From the NCBI GenBank assembly GCA_965217625.1, contig OZ244557.1:868001-932000 (forward strand): DNA of 64,000 nt, in the 5' to 3' direction. Source of the DNA: TK10-74A sp965217625 (lineage in GTDB: Bacteria; Chloroflexota; Dehalococcoidia; Bin125). Positions within the stretch are counted from its first letter, which is position 1, and the number at the start of each line of letters is the position of its first letter. The notes below the pieces were generated by a model, which made no database searches, was not told the origin of the DNA, and worked only from the letters and a program-made list of their open reading frames with translations. The position numbers and the translations under genes are program-made. Positions 49,435 through 59,664 of this stretch are shown piece by piece.

Positions 49435-49977
49435 CTATTCCTCGTCATCGTGGTCGTCTTCCATGTCGTCCTCGACATGCTCATGCTCGGCGCTGCCGGC
49501 CGGCGGTGGCGGCGGGATCGCGTCGCCCGCGAAGTAGGCCGCGACCGCGCCCTCGAACTCGTGGGCGTGGGTGTGCAGGATCCGCACCAGGGGCGCGGCC
49601 GCCTCGGCGTCGTTATCGAGCACGGGCCCGGTGGCGTCCAGCAGCGCCGCGCGGAACTGCTCCACGTGGGGCCGCAACTCCGCCGGCCAGGCGGCGCCGG
49701 CCAGCACCTGCCCGGCGCGCTGCAGGAAGCCGGGGTCGGCGGGGTCGACGCGGCCCTCGTCGTTGATGCGCTCGTCGATCTCGTGGAACCGTGCGGCGTC
49801 CAGGGCGGGCAGCGAGGCGCGGATCAGCGCCTCCGTGGCGATCGCCCGCGTCTGCGCGACTTCGGCACGCAAGGCCGCGAGCTCTCCGGTGATTTGGTCG
49901 TCGTCGTCACCGCCGCAGCCGGCCGCGATCAGGGCGATCGCGGCGACGATCAGCGATATCGTCAGCCAGCGCTTCAT
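49435..49977 (-). CDS. Lipoprotein with acidic, histidine-containing tail
   Basis: First gene of the copper-related operon, 180 residues. Signal SLIVAAIALIAAGCGG with Cys near residue 20, a helical domain (TGELAALRAEVAQTRAIATE, LPALDAARFHEIDERINDEG, HTHAHEFEGAVAAYF) and a C-terminal tail EHEHVEDDMEDDHDDEE that is rich in metal-binding residues. No family recognised. ATG 49977 has GGAGTG upstream; a longer frame starts 14 codons earlier but overlaps the direct repeats at 49992. Metal buffering is inferred from the tail and neighbours. Confidence 0.72.
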   Translation of the reverse strand: MKRWLTISLIVAAIALIAAGCGGDDDDQITGELAALRAEVAQTRAIATEALIRASLPALDAARFHEIDERINDEGRVDPADPGFLQRAGQVLAGAAWPAELRPHVEQFRAALLDATGPVLDNDAEAAAPLVRILHTHAHEFEGAVAAYFAGDAIPPPPPAGSAEHEHVEDDMEDDHDDEE

Positions 49978-49991
49978 GAATTGGCACTCCG

Positions 49992-50017
49992 ATCTGGTAT
50001 GCGCCCATCTGGTATGC
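49992..50017. promoter_or_regulatory. Direct repeat upstream of the copper-type operon
   Basis: ATCTGGTATGC occurs at 49992-50002 and 50007-50017, a 15-base period, 15-40 bases before the operon's first ATG on the minus strand. Such tandem sites often bind regulators. Confidence 0.45.
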
Positions 50018-50102
50018 ACGAAGGGGGTGGCGTGATCGGAGGCTCAGCGAGGCGGTCATGGGCGCCCTTCGCGCCGGGGAACGGCTTCAATCGGGCGGGG
50101 GG

Positions 50103-51776
<1,674 letters not shown>

Positions 51777-51875
51777 GATTGGCTCCGCGCTGAGCGCCCC
51801 GGTGTCTGGGCGCTGGAATCCGGTTGCTGGGGCCGCTAGCGTAGCCGTGACGCGCGTTCCGCGGGATCCGGCGGC

Positions 51876-52883
51876 GTGGTCTCCGGCGGGGTGCGGGGAC
51901 GGAGGCGCGCCATCGCCGCGATCAAGGCCGTGGGCCTGGTCAAGGAGTACCAGCGCGGCGTGCGGGCGCTCAACGGCATCGACCTGTCGGTCGACGAGGG
52001 GGAGATCTTCGGGTTCCTGGGCCAGAACGGCTCGGGCAAGAGCACGACGATCCGCATCCTGACGACACTGCTCGCCCCGACGGCCGGATACGCGCGCATC
52101 GCCGGGCTCGACATCCGGCGCGAGGCGGGCCGGGTGCGCGAACGGATCGGCGTCGCACTGCAGGAGGCGGGCCTCGACGACCTGCAATCGGGCGGGGAGT
52201 TGCTGCTGCTGCAGGGGCACCTGTACGGGATGCGCGGCGCGAGCGTGCGGCGGCGGGTGGCGGAGCTGCTGGAGATCGTCGATCTCGTGGACGACGCCAA
52301 GCGACCCATCCGCACGTACTCGGGGGGCATGCGGCGCCGGCTCGACCTGGCGTCGGCGCTGATGCACTCGCCGTCGATCGTGTTCCTCGACGAGCCGACC
52401 ACCGGGCTCGACCCCATCGCGCGGGAGGCCATCTGGCGCTACATCGAGCGGCTCAACCAGGAGGACGGGGTGACGTTCTTCCTGACAACGCAGTACCTTG
52501 AGGAGGCGGATCGGCTGGCGCAGCGCGTCGCGATCCTGGAGGCGGGGGAGATCGTGGCCGAAGGCTCGCCGGCCGAGTTGAAGGCGCGGATCGCGACGGA
52601 CGTCGTGACGGTGCAGGTGGAGGCGGCGGACCAGGTCGCGCGGACGGCGCAGGTGGTGCGGGGGCTGGCCGGGGTGGAGGACGTGCACGTGACGGAGAAC
52701 CGCGCCGCCGTCTACGTGGCCAACGGCAGCACGGCCGTGGCGGGGATCGTGCGGCTGCTGGACGACGCCGCGGTGCCCGTCACATCGATTACGCTGACGC
52801 AGCCAACGCTCGAGGATGTCTTCCTGCGCGCAACGGGACACCGCCTGCAGGTCGATGAGGGCAGCGGGGAGCGAGCGAACTGA
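51876..52883 (+). CDS. ABC-2 type transporter ATP-binding protein
   Basis: DrrA-like ATPase of a drug or lipid exporter. Walker A GQNGSGKST, Q-loop region VALQEAGLDDLQSGGELLLL, signature TYSGGMRRRLDLASALM, Walker B IVFLDEPTTGLDP, and a C-terminal domain typical of DrrA (about residues 225-335). The start is uncertain: GTG at 51876 and 51891 are in frame, while GGAGG (51901-51905) sits 6 bases before an ATC at 51912 that would be the expected family N-terminus. The next gene overlaps by one base. 335 residues with the listed start. Confidence 0.9.
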   Translation: MVSGGVRGRRRAIAAIKAVGLVKEYQRGVRALNGIDLSVDEGEIFGFLGQNGSGKSTTIRILTTLLAPTAGYARIAGLDIRREAGRVRERIGVALQEAGLDDLQSGGELLLLQGHLYGMRGASVRRRVAELLEIVDLVDDAKRPIRTYSGGMRRRLDLASALMHSPSIVFLDEPTTGLDPIAREAIWRYIERLNQEDGVTFFLTTQYLEEADRLAQRVAILEAGEIVAEGSPAELKARIATDVVTVQVEAADQVARTAQVVRGLAGVEDVHVTENRAAVYVANGSTAVAGIVRLLDDAAVPVTSITLTQPTLEDVFLRATGHRLQVDEGSGERAN

Positions 52884-53644
52884 TGCGCACGGGCCGGGCC
52901 ACGTACTACCTGATCTGCAGGGCGCTGCGCGAGGCCCTCCGGCAGCCGGAGGTGGAACTGCCGCAGATCCTGATCCCGCTCTTCTTCCTGGCGACGATCA
53001 TCGGCGCCGCGAACCGGATCGCGCCCGACGCCTTCGGCGTGGGGAACTACACGGGCTTCCAGGTGCCGGTAGCGATGGTGCAGGCCGTCGCCGGCGTGGC
53101 GAGCGTGTCGGGCATCGTGATGGTGACCGACATCCAGCGGGGCTACTTCGACAAGCTGCTGCTGACGCCGGTGCCGCGCATCGCACTGGTGCTGAGCCGG
53201 CTGCTGGCCGACGCCGTGCGCTCGATCGTCGTCGCGACGGTGATCCTGCTGGTGGGGCTGGCGATCGGCTCGCCGATGGTGACGGGCGTCGGGGGCGGGA
53301 TCGTGTTGCTGCTGCTGATGGGGGCGTTTGGGGCGTCGTACTCGGGGCTTGGCCTGGCGATCTCGCTGCGGCTCGGGAACCCGCAGGCGGCGCAGTTGGC
53401 CATCCTGCTGTTCTTCCCGCTGCTCTTCCTCTCGACGGCGTTCGCGCCCAAGGAGGTCTTCGAGCCCTGGCTGCGCATCGTGGCCGAGTTCAACCCCGTG
53501 ACCTACATGCTGGCGGGGATGCGCAGCCTGCTGCTCGAGGGCTGGCACGGCCCCGACATCGGCTACGCCTTCGCGGCCGTGGGCGGCATTGGGGCGGTCA
53601 CGATCTGCATGTCGATGCTCGCGCTGCGCTTCCGCGCGCGCTGA
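52883..53644 (+). CDS. ABC-2 type transporter permease
   Basis: Six-helix ABC-2 membrane subunit of 253 residues, partner of the preceding ATPase. TM segments around 28-46, 62-82, 110-130, 143-165, 173-190 and 225-245; conserved MLAGMRSLLLEGW after the fifth. Such pairs export drugs, polyketides or lipids; the substrate cannot be told. ATG shares its first base with the ATPase stop. Convergent with the following reductase gene, 22 bases away. Confidence 0.92.
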   Translation: MRTGRATYYLICRALREALRQPEVELPQILIPLFFLATIIGAANRIAPDAFGVGNYTGFQVPVAMVQAVAGVASVSGIVMVTDIQRGYFDKLLLTPVPRIALVLSRLLADAVRSIVVATVILLVGLAIGSPMVTGVGGGIVLLLLMGAFGASYSGLGLAISLRLGNPQAAQLAILLFFPLLFLSTAFAPKEVFEPWLRIVAEFNPVTYMLAGMRSLLLEGWHGPDIGYAFAAVGGIGAVTICMSMLALRFRAR

Positions 53645-53665
53645 GCGGCCCGACCGGGGGCCGCC

Positions 53666-54667
53666 TCAGCCGCTCGCGAGGCGGACCAGCATCTTGCCGG
53701 TGTTCTCCCCGCGGAACAGGCCCAGGAACGCCCCGACGGCGTTCTCCAGCCCCTCCACGACGGTCTCGCGCACGCGCATGTCGCCCGAGGCGACCCAGCC
53801 CTTCATGTCGGCCTCGAACTGGGGCAGGCGCTGCAGGTGGTCGGTGACGATGAAGCCCCGGATCTGCAGCCGCTTGGGCACGGCCTGGAAGAGATTGGCC
53901 GGTCCCGGCGCGGGCGTGGCGTCGTTGTAGCGCGAGATCGAGCCACAGGCGGCGATGCGCCCGAAGTTGTTCATCTGCTCCAAGGCGGCCTCCAGGTGCC
54001 GCCCGCCCACGTTGTCGAAGTAGATGTCGACGCCCTCGGGGGCGAGTGCGGCGAGCGCGTCCATGGGGTCCTGGCGCTTGTAGTTGAAACCGGCGTCGAA
54101 GCCGAACTCCTCGGACAGCAGCGCCACTTTGGCGTCGCTGCCGGCGCTGCCGATCACGCGGCAGCCGCGGATGCGCGCGAGCTGCCCGGCGACCGATCCC
54201 ACCGCCCCCGCGGCGCCCGAGACGAAGACGGTCTCGCCGGGCTGCGGGTCGCAGACGTCGAGCAAGCCGATGTACGCGGTCAGGCCCGTGCCGCCCAGGA
54301 CGCTGAGGTAGTGCTGCGGCTGGGGGTAGGCGCCGTCGAGCTTCTCGAGGGCGTCGCCGGGGGCGGCGAAGATCTCGCGCCAGCCGAAGAGGCTGCGCAC
54401 CAAGTCGCCGGGGGCGAAGCCGGGGTGGCGGGAGTCCAGCACGCGGCCGACGGCGCGGCCGTCGCAGACGGCGTTGAGCCGCCAGGGGGCGGCGTAGCTC
54501 TTGGCGTCGCGCATGCGGCCGCGCATGTACGGGTCGACGGACATCCAAAGGTTGCCGACGACGACGTCCCCCTCGCCGGCGTCGGGGTCGGGCGCGCGGA
54601 CGAGGCCGAAGTCGGACGGCTGGGGCGTGCCCTCGGGGCGGCGGAGGAGGTGGATCTCGCGGGGCAT
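53666..54667 (-). CDS. NADP-dependent MDR oxidoreductase (CurA/prostaglandin reductase-like)
   Basis: Medium-chain reductase family without catalytic zinc, 333 residues. MSVDPYMRGRMRDAKSYAAP, GGTGLTAYIGLLDVCDPQPG, and the nucleotide loop VFVSGAAGAVGSVAGQLARI are typical of CurA and leukotriene B4 12-hydroxydehydrogenase-like enzymes that reduce the alkene of enones. DIYFDNVGGRHLEAAL and GFIVTDHLQRLPQFEADM also match that group. A strong start signal is not obvious before ATG 54667. Single gene, not linked to the downstream isocitrate lyase because a terminator lies between. Confidence 0.92.
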   Translation of the reverse strand: MPREIHLLRRPEGTPQPSDFGLVRAPDPDAGEGDVVVGNLWMSVDPYMRGRMRDAKSYAAPWRLNAVCDGRAVGRVLDSRHPGFAPGDLVRSLFGWREIFAAPGDALEKLDGAYPQPQHYLSVLGGTGLTAYIGLLDVCDPQPGETVFVSGAAGAVGSVAGQLARIRGCRVIGSAGSDAKVALLSEEFGFDAGFNYKRQDPMDALAALAPEGVDIYFDNVGGRHLEAALEQMNNFGRIAACGSISRYNDATPAPGPANLFQAVPKRLQIRGFIVTDHLQRLPQFEADMKGWVASGDMRVRETVVEGLENAVGAFLGLFRGENTGKMLVRLASG

Positions 54668-54747
54668 GTGGGACTCCTGGCTGAATCGAGGCGGGCCGCC
54701 GCTCTGGGCGACGGTCTGGACCGCCAGTATGGACCGTCCGCGGCGAC

Positions 54748-54784
54748 AAAAGGAACGGGGCGGCTTGGGGGAGCCGCCCCGTTC
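54748..54784 (-). terminator. Rho-independent terminator downstream of isocitrate lyase
   Basis: Minus-strand hairpin with a perfect 13-bp stem (GAACGGGGCGGCT, 54753-54765, with 54772-54784) and six-base loop, followed on the minus strand by CCTTTTGTC. It lies 72 bases after the aceA stop. Confidence 0.75.
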
Positions 54785-54856
54785 GGGGGTCGCTCGCGGG
54801 CGGGCGCGAGCGGAAGTTGTCGGGGTCGATGCGGCCCGTGGCCGCGCAAACGACGC

Positions 54857-56182
54857 TTAGTGGACGGGCGCGGGCTGCGCCTGGAACTGCTCCTCCTCGG
54901 TAGAGCCGCTGAGCGCGGTTGTGGACGACTCGCCGCCGGTGACGGTCAGCAGCACCTCGTCGAAGTAGCCGGTGCCGACCTCGTGCTGGTGCTTGGTGGC
55001 GGTGTAGCCCACGGCCTCGGCCTCGAATTCGCGCTCCTGCAGGTCGACGTAGGCCGCCATGCCGTCGTTGGCGTAGTCGCGGGCGAGGTTGTAGCTGCTG
55101 AAGTTGAGGCTGTGCCAGCCGGCCAGGGTGATGAACTGGAACTTGTAGCCCAGGGCCGCGATGTCCTCCTGGAAGGTGGCGATGGCCTTGTCGTCGAGGT
55201 GGCGCCGCCAGTTGAAGGAGGGCGAGCAGTTGTAGGCCAGCATCTTGCCGGGGTACTTGGCGTGGATGGCGTCGGCGAAGGCCTTGGCCTCGTCGATGTC
55301 CGGCGTGCCGGTCTCGCACCAGACGAGGTCGGCGTAGGCGGCGTATGCGACGCCCCGCGCGATGGCCTGGTCCATGCCGCTCTTCAGGGTGTAGTAGCCC
55401 TCGGCGGTGCGCCCGCCGGTCAGGAAGGGCTCATCGTACTCGTCGATGTCGTTGGTCAGCAGGGTCGCGGCGAGGGCGTCGGTGCGGGCGAAGACCAGCG
55501 TGGGCACGTCCATGACGTCGGCCGCGAGTCGGGCGGCGTTGAGCGTGCGCACGGCCTGGGAGGTGGGCACCAGCACCTTGCCGCCCATGTGGCCGCACTT
55601 TTTCTCGGCCGCGAGTTGGTCTTCGAAGTGCACGCCGGCGGCGCCCGCTTCGATCATCGACTTGGTCAGCTCGAAGGCGTGCAGCGGGCCGCCGAAGCCG
55701 GCCTCGCCATCGGCCACGATGGGCGCGTACCAGTCGATCGCGCTGCCGCCGTCGATGCGGGCGATCTGGTCGGCGCGGGTGAGGGCGTTGTTGATCCGCT
55801 TGACGACGGCCGGGACGCTGTTGGCCGGGTAGAGGCTCTGGTCGGGGTAGGTCTGCGCGCCGAGGTTGGCGTCGGCCGCGACCTGCCAGCCGCTGAGGTA
55901 GAGCGCCTGCAGCCCAGCGCGCACCATCTGCACGGCCTGGTTGCCAGTCAGCGCGCCGAAGGTCCGCACGAGCGGCTGGCCGTTGAGTTGCTTCCAGAGC
56001 CGTTCCGCCCCCCGCCGCGCCAGCGTGTGCTCGATGGTCAGGCTGGGGCGCAGCTTGATGACGTCGGCCGCGCTGTAGGTGCGCTGGATGCCCGCCCATC
56101 GCGGGTCGGTCTCCCAGCGGCGCTGCAACTGCTCCGCAGCGGTGACGGCCGGGTGGTGGCCGTTGCGGCTTGCGTTCCCCAT
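54857..56182 (-). CDS. aceA: Isocitrate lyase
   Basis: Glyoxylate-shunt enzyme splitting isocitrate to succinate and glyoxylate, allowing growth on acetate or fatty acids. Catalytic motif KKCGH at residues 194-198, metal region PIVADGEAGFGG, GVHFEDQLAAEKKCGH, and CDLVWCETGTPD-like segment LVWCETGTPDIDEAK. 441 residues, normal for the bacterial AceA subfamily. No malate synthase is in the window. The upstream 100 bases are unusually AT-rich with palindromes, suggesting regulated expression. A terminator follows. Confidence 0.96.
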   Translation of the reverse strand: MGNASRNGHHPAVTAAEQLQRRWETDPRWAGIQRTYSAADVIKLRPSLTIEHTLARRGAERLWKQLNGQPLVRTFGALTGNQAVQMVRAGLQALYLSGWQVAADANLGAQTYPDQSLYPANSVPAVVKRINNALTRADQIARIDGGSAIDWYAPIVADGEAGFGGPLHAFELTKSMIEAGAAGVHFEDQLAAEKKCGHMGGKVLVPTSQAVRTLNAARLAADVMDVPTLVFARTDALAATLLTNDIDEYDEPFLTGGRTAEGYYTLKSGMDQAIARGVAYAAYADLVWCETGTPDIDEAKAFADAIHAKYPGKMLAYNCSPSFNWRRHLDDKAIATFQEDIAALGYKFQFITLAGWHSLNFSSYNLARDYANDGMAAYVDLQEREFEAEAVGYTATKHQHEVGTGYFDEVLLTVTGGESSTTALSGSTEEEQFQAQPAPVH

Positions 56183-56261
56183 CGTGAGACCCCTTTGCTC
56201 GCTCCGCCGGCGTCTGTCTTGTCTGGCCGGGCAGATCGAAATTACTACGACCCGGGCGAAG

Positions 56262-56298
56262 TCGATAGTATATCTCGTATCAGATAGAAAACTTCTAT
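56262..56298 (-). promoter_or_regulatory. AT-rich regulatory region before isocitrate lyase
   Basis: A TATACT -10 (minus strand 56272-56267) lacks a good -35. Upstream of it, ATAGAA AAC TTCTAT (56284-56298) is a perfect inverted repeat, and GATAGTATATCTCGTATC is an imperfect palindrome over the -10. Both are candidate sites for an activator or repressor of the glyoxylate shunt. AT content is far above the surroundings. Confidence 0.5.
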
Positions 56299-56346
56299 AG
56301 TTACATCACGGCGCGTGCATCGCGGCGCTGGCCTCAGCGGGCGGCC

Positions 56347-57492
56347 TCAGCGAGCGGCGGTATCGTCGCCCAGGGACTGCAGCAGGTCGCGGACGCGGGT
56401 CGTGAAGCGGGCGGCGGTCGAGCCGTCCATGGCCCGGTGATCGAACGAGAGGCAGAGGTTCATCATCGGGCGGACGGCGATCGCGTCATCGTCGCCGGCC
56501 ACCGGCCGCTTGATGATCGCCTCGGTCGTGAGGATCGCGACCTGGGGCGTGTTGATGATCGGTGCGGTGGCGGCCGTGCCGAAGACGCCGGTGTTGTCGA
56601 GCGTGAAGCTGCCGCCGCGGACATCGTCCAGGGTGAGCCTGCGGCTGCGGGCGCGGTCGGCCAGCTCCGCGATGGCCCGCGCCAGCTCGCCGACGCTGAG
56701 CCGGCCCGCGTCCTTGACCGACGGCACGACCAGGCCCTGCGGCGCGTCGACGGCGATGCCCAGGTTGACGCGGCCGTGCTGCACGAGCGCATCGCCGGAC
56801 CAGGTGGCGTTGAGGTCGGGGTAGTCGCGCAGGGCGCGGCAGACCGCGTGCGCGATGTAGGGCAGATAGCTGAGGTCGACGCCCTCGCGATCCTGGAAGG
56901 CCGCGCGATCGGCGGCGCGGCGCGCGACGAGGGCGGAGGCGTCGCACTCGACGAGGAGCCAGGCGTGGGGGGCGTCGCGCACGCTCTCGAGCAGGTGCTG
57001 CGCGATGCGCCGCCGCGTGGGGGAGAGCGTGACGACGGTGTCGCCGTCGGGGGTCAGCGACGGCGGGGGCTCCTGCCGGGCCGCGACGGCCGCGAGCACG
57101 TCCTGACGGGTGACGCGACCGCCCGCGCCGCTACCCGTGATGCCGCCGGGGTCGATGCCGTGCTCGGCCGCGAGCCGCGTCACGGCGGGGGAATGGCGTC
57201 GCTTGGGGGCGTCGCCGGCCGCGGGCGCTGCGGGCGCCGGCGGCGGGACGGGCTCGCCCTGCGCGCGGAACTCGGCCAGGGGCGTGCCGACGGGCACGGT
57301 CTCCCCCTCCCCCACGAGGACGGCGGCCAGCGTGCCCTCGAACGGCGACGGGATCTCGACGGTGACCTTCTCGGTCTCGATCTCGACGATCGGGTCGTCC
57401 AGCACGACCGTCGCGCCGGGCGCGACCAGCCAGCGCAGGACCGTGCCCTCGGTCACGGACTCGCCGAGTTGGGGCATGGTCAGTGTGGCCAT
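56347..57492 (-). CDS. Branched-chain 2-oxoacid dehydrogenase E2 (dihydrolipoyl acyltransferase)
   Basis: Core of a 2-oxoacid dehydrogenase complex, 381 residues. Lipoyl domain at residues 1-77 with the lipoylated Lys42 in EIETEKVTVEIPS, peripheral subunit-binding domain about 100-140 (HSPAVTRLAAEHGIDPGGIT), and catalytic acyltransferase domain ending with SFDHRAMDGSTAARF carrying HxxxD. Last gene of the bkd operon. ATG 57492 has GGGAGGA upstream. Only one lipoyl domain. Bkd rather than pyruvate dehydrogenase is inferred from the E1 alpha/beta type. Confidence 0.92.
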   Translation of the reverse strand: MATLTMPQLGESVTEGTVLRWLVAPGATVVLDDPIVEIETEKVTVEIPSPFEGTLAAVLVGEGETVPVGTPLAEFRAQGEPVPPPAPAAPAAGDAPKRRHSPAVTRLAAEHGIDPGGITGSGAGGRVTRQDVLAAVAARQEPPPSLTPDGDTVVTLSPTRRRIAQHLLESVRDAPHAWLLVECDASALVARRAADRAAFQDREGVDLSYLPYIAHAVCRALRDYPDLNATWSGDALVQHGRVNLGIAVDAPQGLVVPSVKDAGRLSVGELARAIAELADRARSRRLTLDDVRGGSFTLDNTGVFGTAATAPIINTPQVAILTTEAIIKRPVAGDDDAIAVRPMMNLCLSFDHRAMDGSTAARFTTRVRDLLQSLGDDTAAR

Positions 57493-57512
57493 TCGGTCCT
57501 CCCTGCGGGCGG

Positions 57513-58493
57513 CTAGTAGGCCGCCAGGCGGCGCGCGGCCTCCGCGATGCGGGCGGCGTCGGGCATGAAGGCCGATTCGAGGTTGGGGTGGTAGCCCATG
57601 GCGGGCACGTCGGGGCCGGCGACGCGCAGGATGGGGCCGTCGAGGTGGTCGAAGGCATCGGACGCGATCAGCGCCGCGACCTCGCCGCCGATACCGCCGG
57701 TGAGGTGATCCTCGTGCACGATGACCACCTTCCCGGTGTGACGGGCGGCGTCGAGGATGGCCGCCCGGTCCAGCGGCGCGATGGTACGGAGGTCGAGCAC
57801 GTGGCAGTCGATGCCCTCGCCGGCCAGCGTTTCGGCGGCGGCGAGACATTCGTGCAGCATCAGGCCGTAGGCGATCAGGGTGACGTCGTCGCCGCGGCGG
57901 CGCAGCGCGGCGTCGCCGATGGCGACGGCGGGCAGCGGATCGGGCACGTCGCCCTTGATCAGGCGGTAGCTGCGCTTGTGCTCCAGGAAGATGACCGGGT
58001 CGGGATCAGCGACGGCGGCGTGCAGCAGCGCCTTGGCGTCGGCCGGGGTGGCCGGGGCCACGACCTTGAGGCCGGGCACGTGCGCGAACAGCGCCTCGAA
58101 CGACTGCGAGTGGTAGAGCCCCCCGTGCACGCCGCCGCCCCAGGGCGCGCGAACGACCAGGGGCACGTGCCACTCGCCCTGACTGCGCCAGCGCATCTTG
58201 GCCGCCTCCGAGATCAGCTGGTTGACCGCCGGGAGGATGAAATCGACGAACTGGATCTCGACGATGGGGCGCAGGCCCGCCACGGCCGCGCCGATGGCGG
58301 CCCCGGTGAAGCCCGACTCGGCGAGGGGCGTATCGAACACCCGCCGGGGGCCGAATTCGTCGAACAGGCCCTCGGTGATGCGGAAGACGCCGCCCGCCTC
58401 GACGTCCTCGCCCAGCAGGATGACGCGCTCGTCGGCCGCGAGGATGTCGCGCAGTCCGTCGTGCAGGGCCTCGGCTATCGTCTGTTCGCTCAT
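57513..58493 (-). CDS. Branched-chain 2-oxoacid dehydrogenase E1 beta subunit
   Basis: Transketolase-type E1 beta, 326 residues: VILLGEDVEAGGVFRITEGL, FDTPLAESGFTGAAIGAAVA, EIQFVDFILPAVNQLISEAA, and APWGGGVHGGLYHSQSFEAL are typical of BkdB/AcoB proteins, with C-terminal VVIVHEDHLTGGIGGEVAAL. Pairs with the overlapping E1 alpha gene (ATGA overlap), forming the alpha2-beta2 enzyme that decarboxylates branched-chain 2-oxo acids using thiamine diphosphate. 20 bases separate it from the E2 gene. Confidence 0.93.
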   Translation of the reverse strand: MSEQTIAEALHDGLRDILAADERVILLGEDVEAGGVFRITEGLFDEFGPRRVFDTPLAESGFTGAAIGAAVAGLRPIVEIQFVDFILPAVNQLISEAAKMRWRSQGEWHVPLVVRAPWGGGVHGGLYHSQSFEALFAHVPGLKVVAPATPADAKALLHAAVADPDPVIFLEHKRSYRLIKGDVPDPLPAVAIGDAALRRRGDDVTLIAYGLMLHECLAAAETLAGEGIDCHVLDLRTIAPLDRAAILDAARHTGKVVIVHEDHLTGGIGGEVAALIASDAFDHLDGPILRVAGPDVPAMGYHPNLESAFMPDAARIAEAARRLAAY

Positions 58494-59638
58494 GGCGTCG
58501 CGGCTCCCCCGGGTTGCGCGAAGAGGTGGTCGAGGAGGGTGGCCGGGTCGGGATCGGGGGCGGCCTCGGCGCGCGCGAGGGCGTCGCGCACCTCCTGCTC
58601 CGCCTCGGCGTCGAGGTCGGCGGCGTGGGCGTCGCTGAGGATGCCGTCGTTGATGAGGTGCGCGCGGAAGCGGTCGACGGGGTCGCGCTTGAGCCAGTGC
58701 TCCAGCTCGGCGCGGGTGCGATAGCGGCGGTCGTCGTCGTCGGAGGAGTGGGGCACCGTGCGGTAGGTCTTGAGCTCCAGGATGGCGGGACCGCCGCCGC
58801 GCCGCGTCTCCTCGACGAGCTGGTGCATGTTGCGATAGACGAGCATCACGTCGTTGCCGTCGGTGACGAGCCCCTTCATGCCGTAGGCGGCGGCCCGATC
58901 GGCCACGTTCTCGACCGGCATCTCCTTCTCCTGCACCTCGGTGAGGGCGTAGCCGTTGTTCTCGACGACGAGGATCAGCGGCAGCCGTCGCACGCCCGCG
59001 AAGTTCAAGCCCTCGTGGAAGTCGCCCTGCGAGGTGGAACCCTCGCCGATGTAGCAGACGGCGACGGCGTCCTCGCCGCGCAGTTGCGAGGCCCAGGCCA
59101 AGCCGGCCGCCATGGGGATCTGCGTGCCGACGGTGGAGGACTGTGAGACGACGCGCAGCTCTTTCGCGCTCCAGTGGGCGGGCATCTGACGGCCGCCGCT
59201 GTTGGGATCGGTCGCCTTGGCGAGCACGTTCAGCATGAGCTCGTCGACGGTCATGCCGAGCGTGAGCATGACGCCGATGTCGCGGTAGTAGGGCAGCACC
59301 CAGTCCTTGCCGGGCACGAGCGCCGCCGCCGTGCCAACCTGGGCGGCCTCCTGCCCCTGCCCGGTGATGACGAAGGGCGCGCGGCCCTGGCGGTTGAGCG
59401 CGAACCAGCGCTCGGCGACGCGGCGCGAGAGCAGCAGCAGGTACCACATCTCGACCAGCGCCTCGTTGGGCAGGCCGAAGTGGGGGTGCGTCAGACTGGG
59501 TTGCTCGGCCCGTCGGCGGCGGGCGTCGGCGGGCTGGGCGAGGGGGATGCGGACGCGGGGCGGGCCGGCGTAGTCGTCCGCGGAGGGGGTCGGAGCCGCC
59601 CCGGCGTGGGGATCAGCAGGGGCGTCGTCGCGCGCCAT
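58490..59638 (-). CDS. Branched-chain 2-oxoacid dehydrogenase E1 alpha subunit
   Basis: Thiamine diphosphate-binding E1 alpha, 382 residues. ThDP motif runs from IGEGSTSQGDFHEGLNFAGV to LPLILVVENNGYA (the usual GDG is GEG). VLPYYRDIGVMLTLGMT and RTVPHSSDDDDRRYRTRAEL mark the branched-chain/Bkd clade rather than pyruvate dehydrogenase. The first 50 residues are Pro/Ala-rich. Operon order lpd, E1 alpha, E1 beta, E2 on the minus strand; 26 bases after lpd. Confidence 0.93.
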   Translation of the reverse strand: MARDDAPADPHAGAAPTPSADDYAGPPRVRIPLAQPADARRRRAEQPSLTHPHFGLPNEALVEMWYLLLLSRRVAERWFALNRQGRAPFVITGQGQEAAQVGTAAALVPGKDWVLPYYRDIGVMLTLGMTVDELMLNVLAKATDPNSGGRQMPAHWSAKELRVVSQSSTVGTQIPMAAGLAWASQLRGEDAVAVCYIGEGSTSQGDFHEGLNFAGVRRLPLILVVENNGYALTEVQEKEMPVENVADRAAAYGMKGLVTDGNDVMLVYRNMHQLVEETRRGGGPAILELKTYRTVPHSSDDDDRRYRTRAELEHWLKRDPVDRFRAHLINDGILSDAHAADLDAEAEQEVRDALARAEAAPDPDPATLLDHLFAQPGGAATP

Positions 59639-59664
59639 GGATCCCGTCCCTTCGCGCCGCGACG

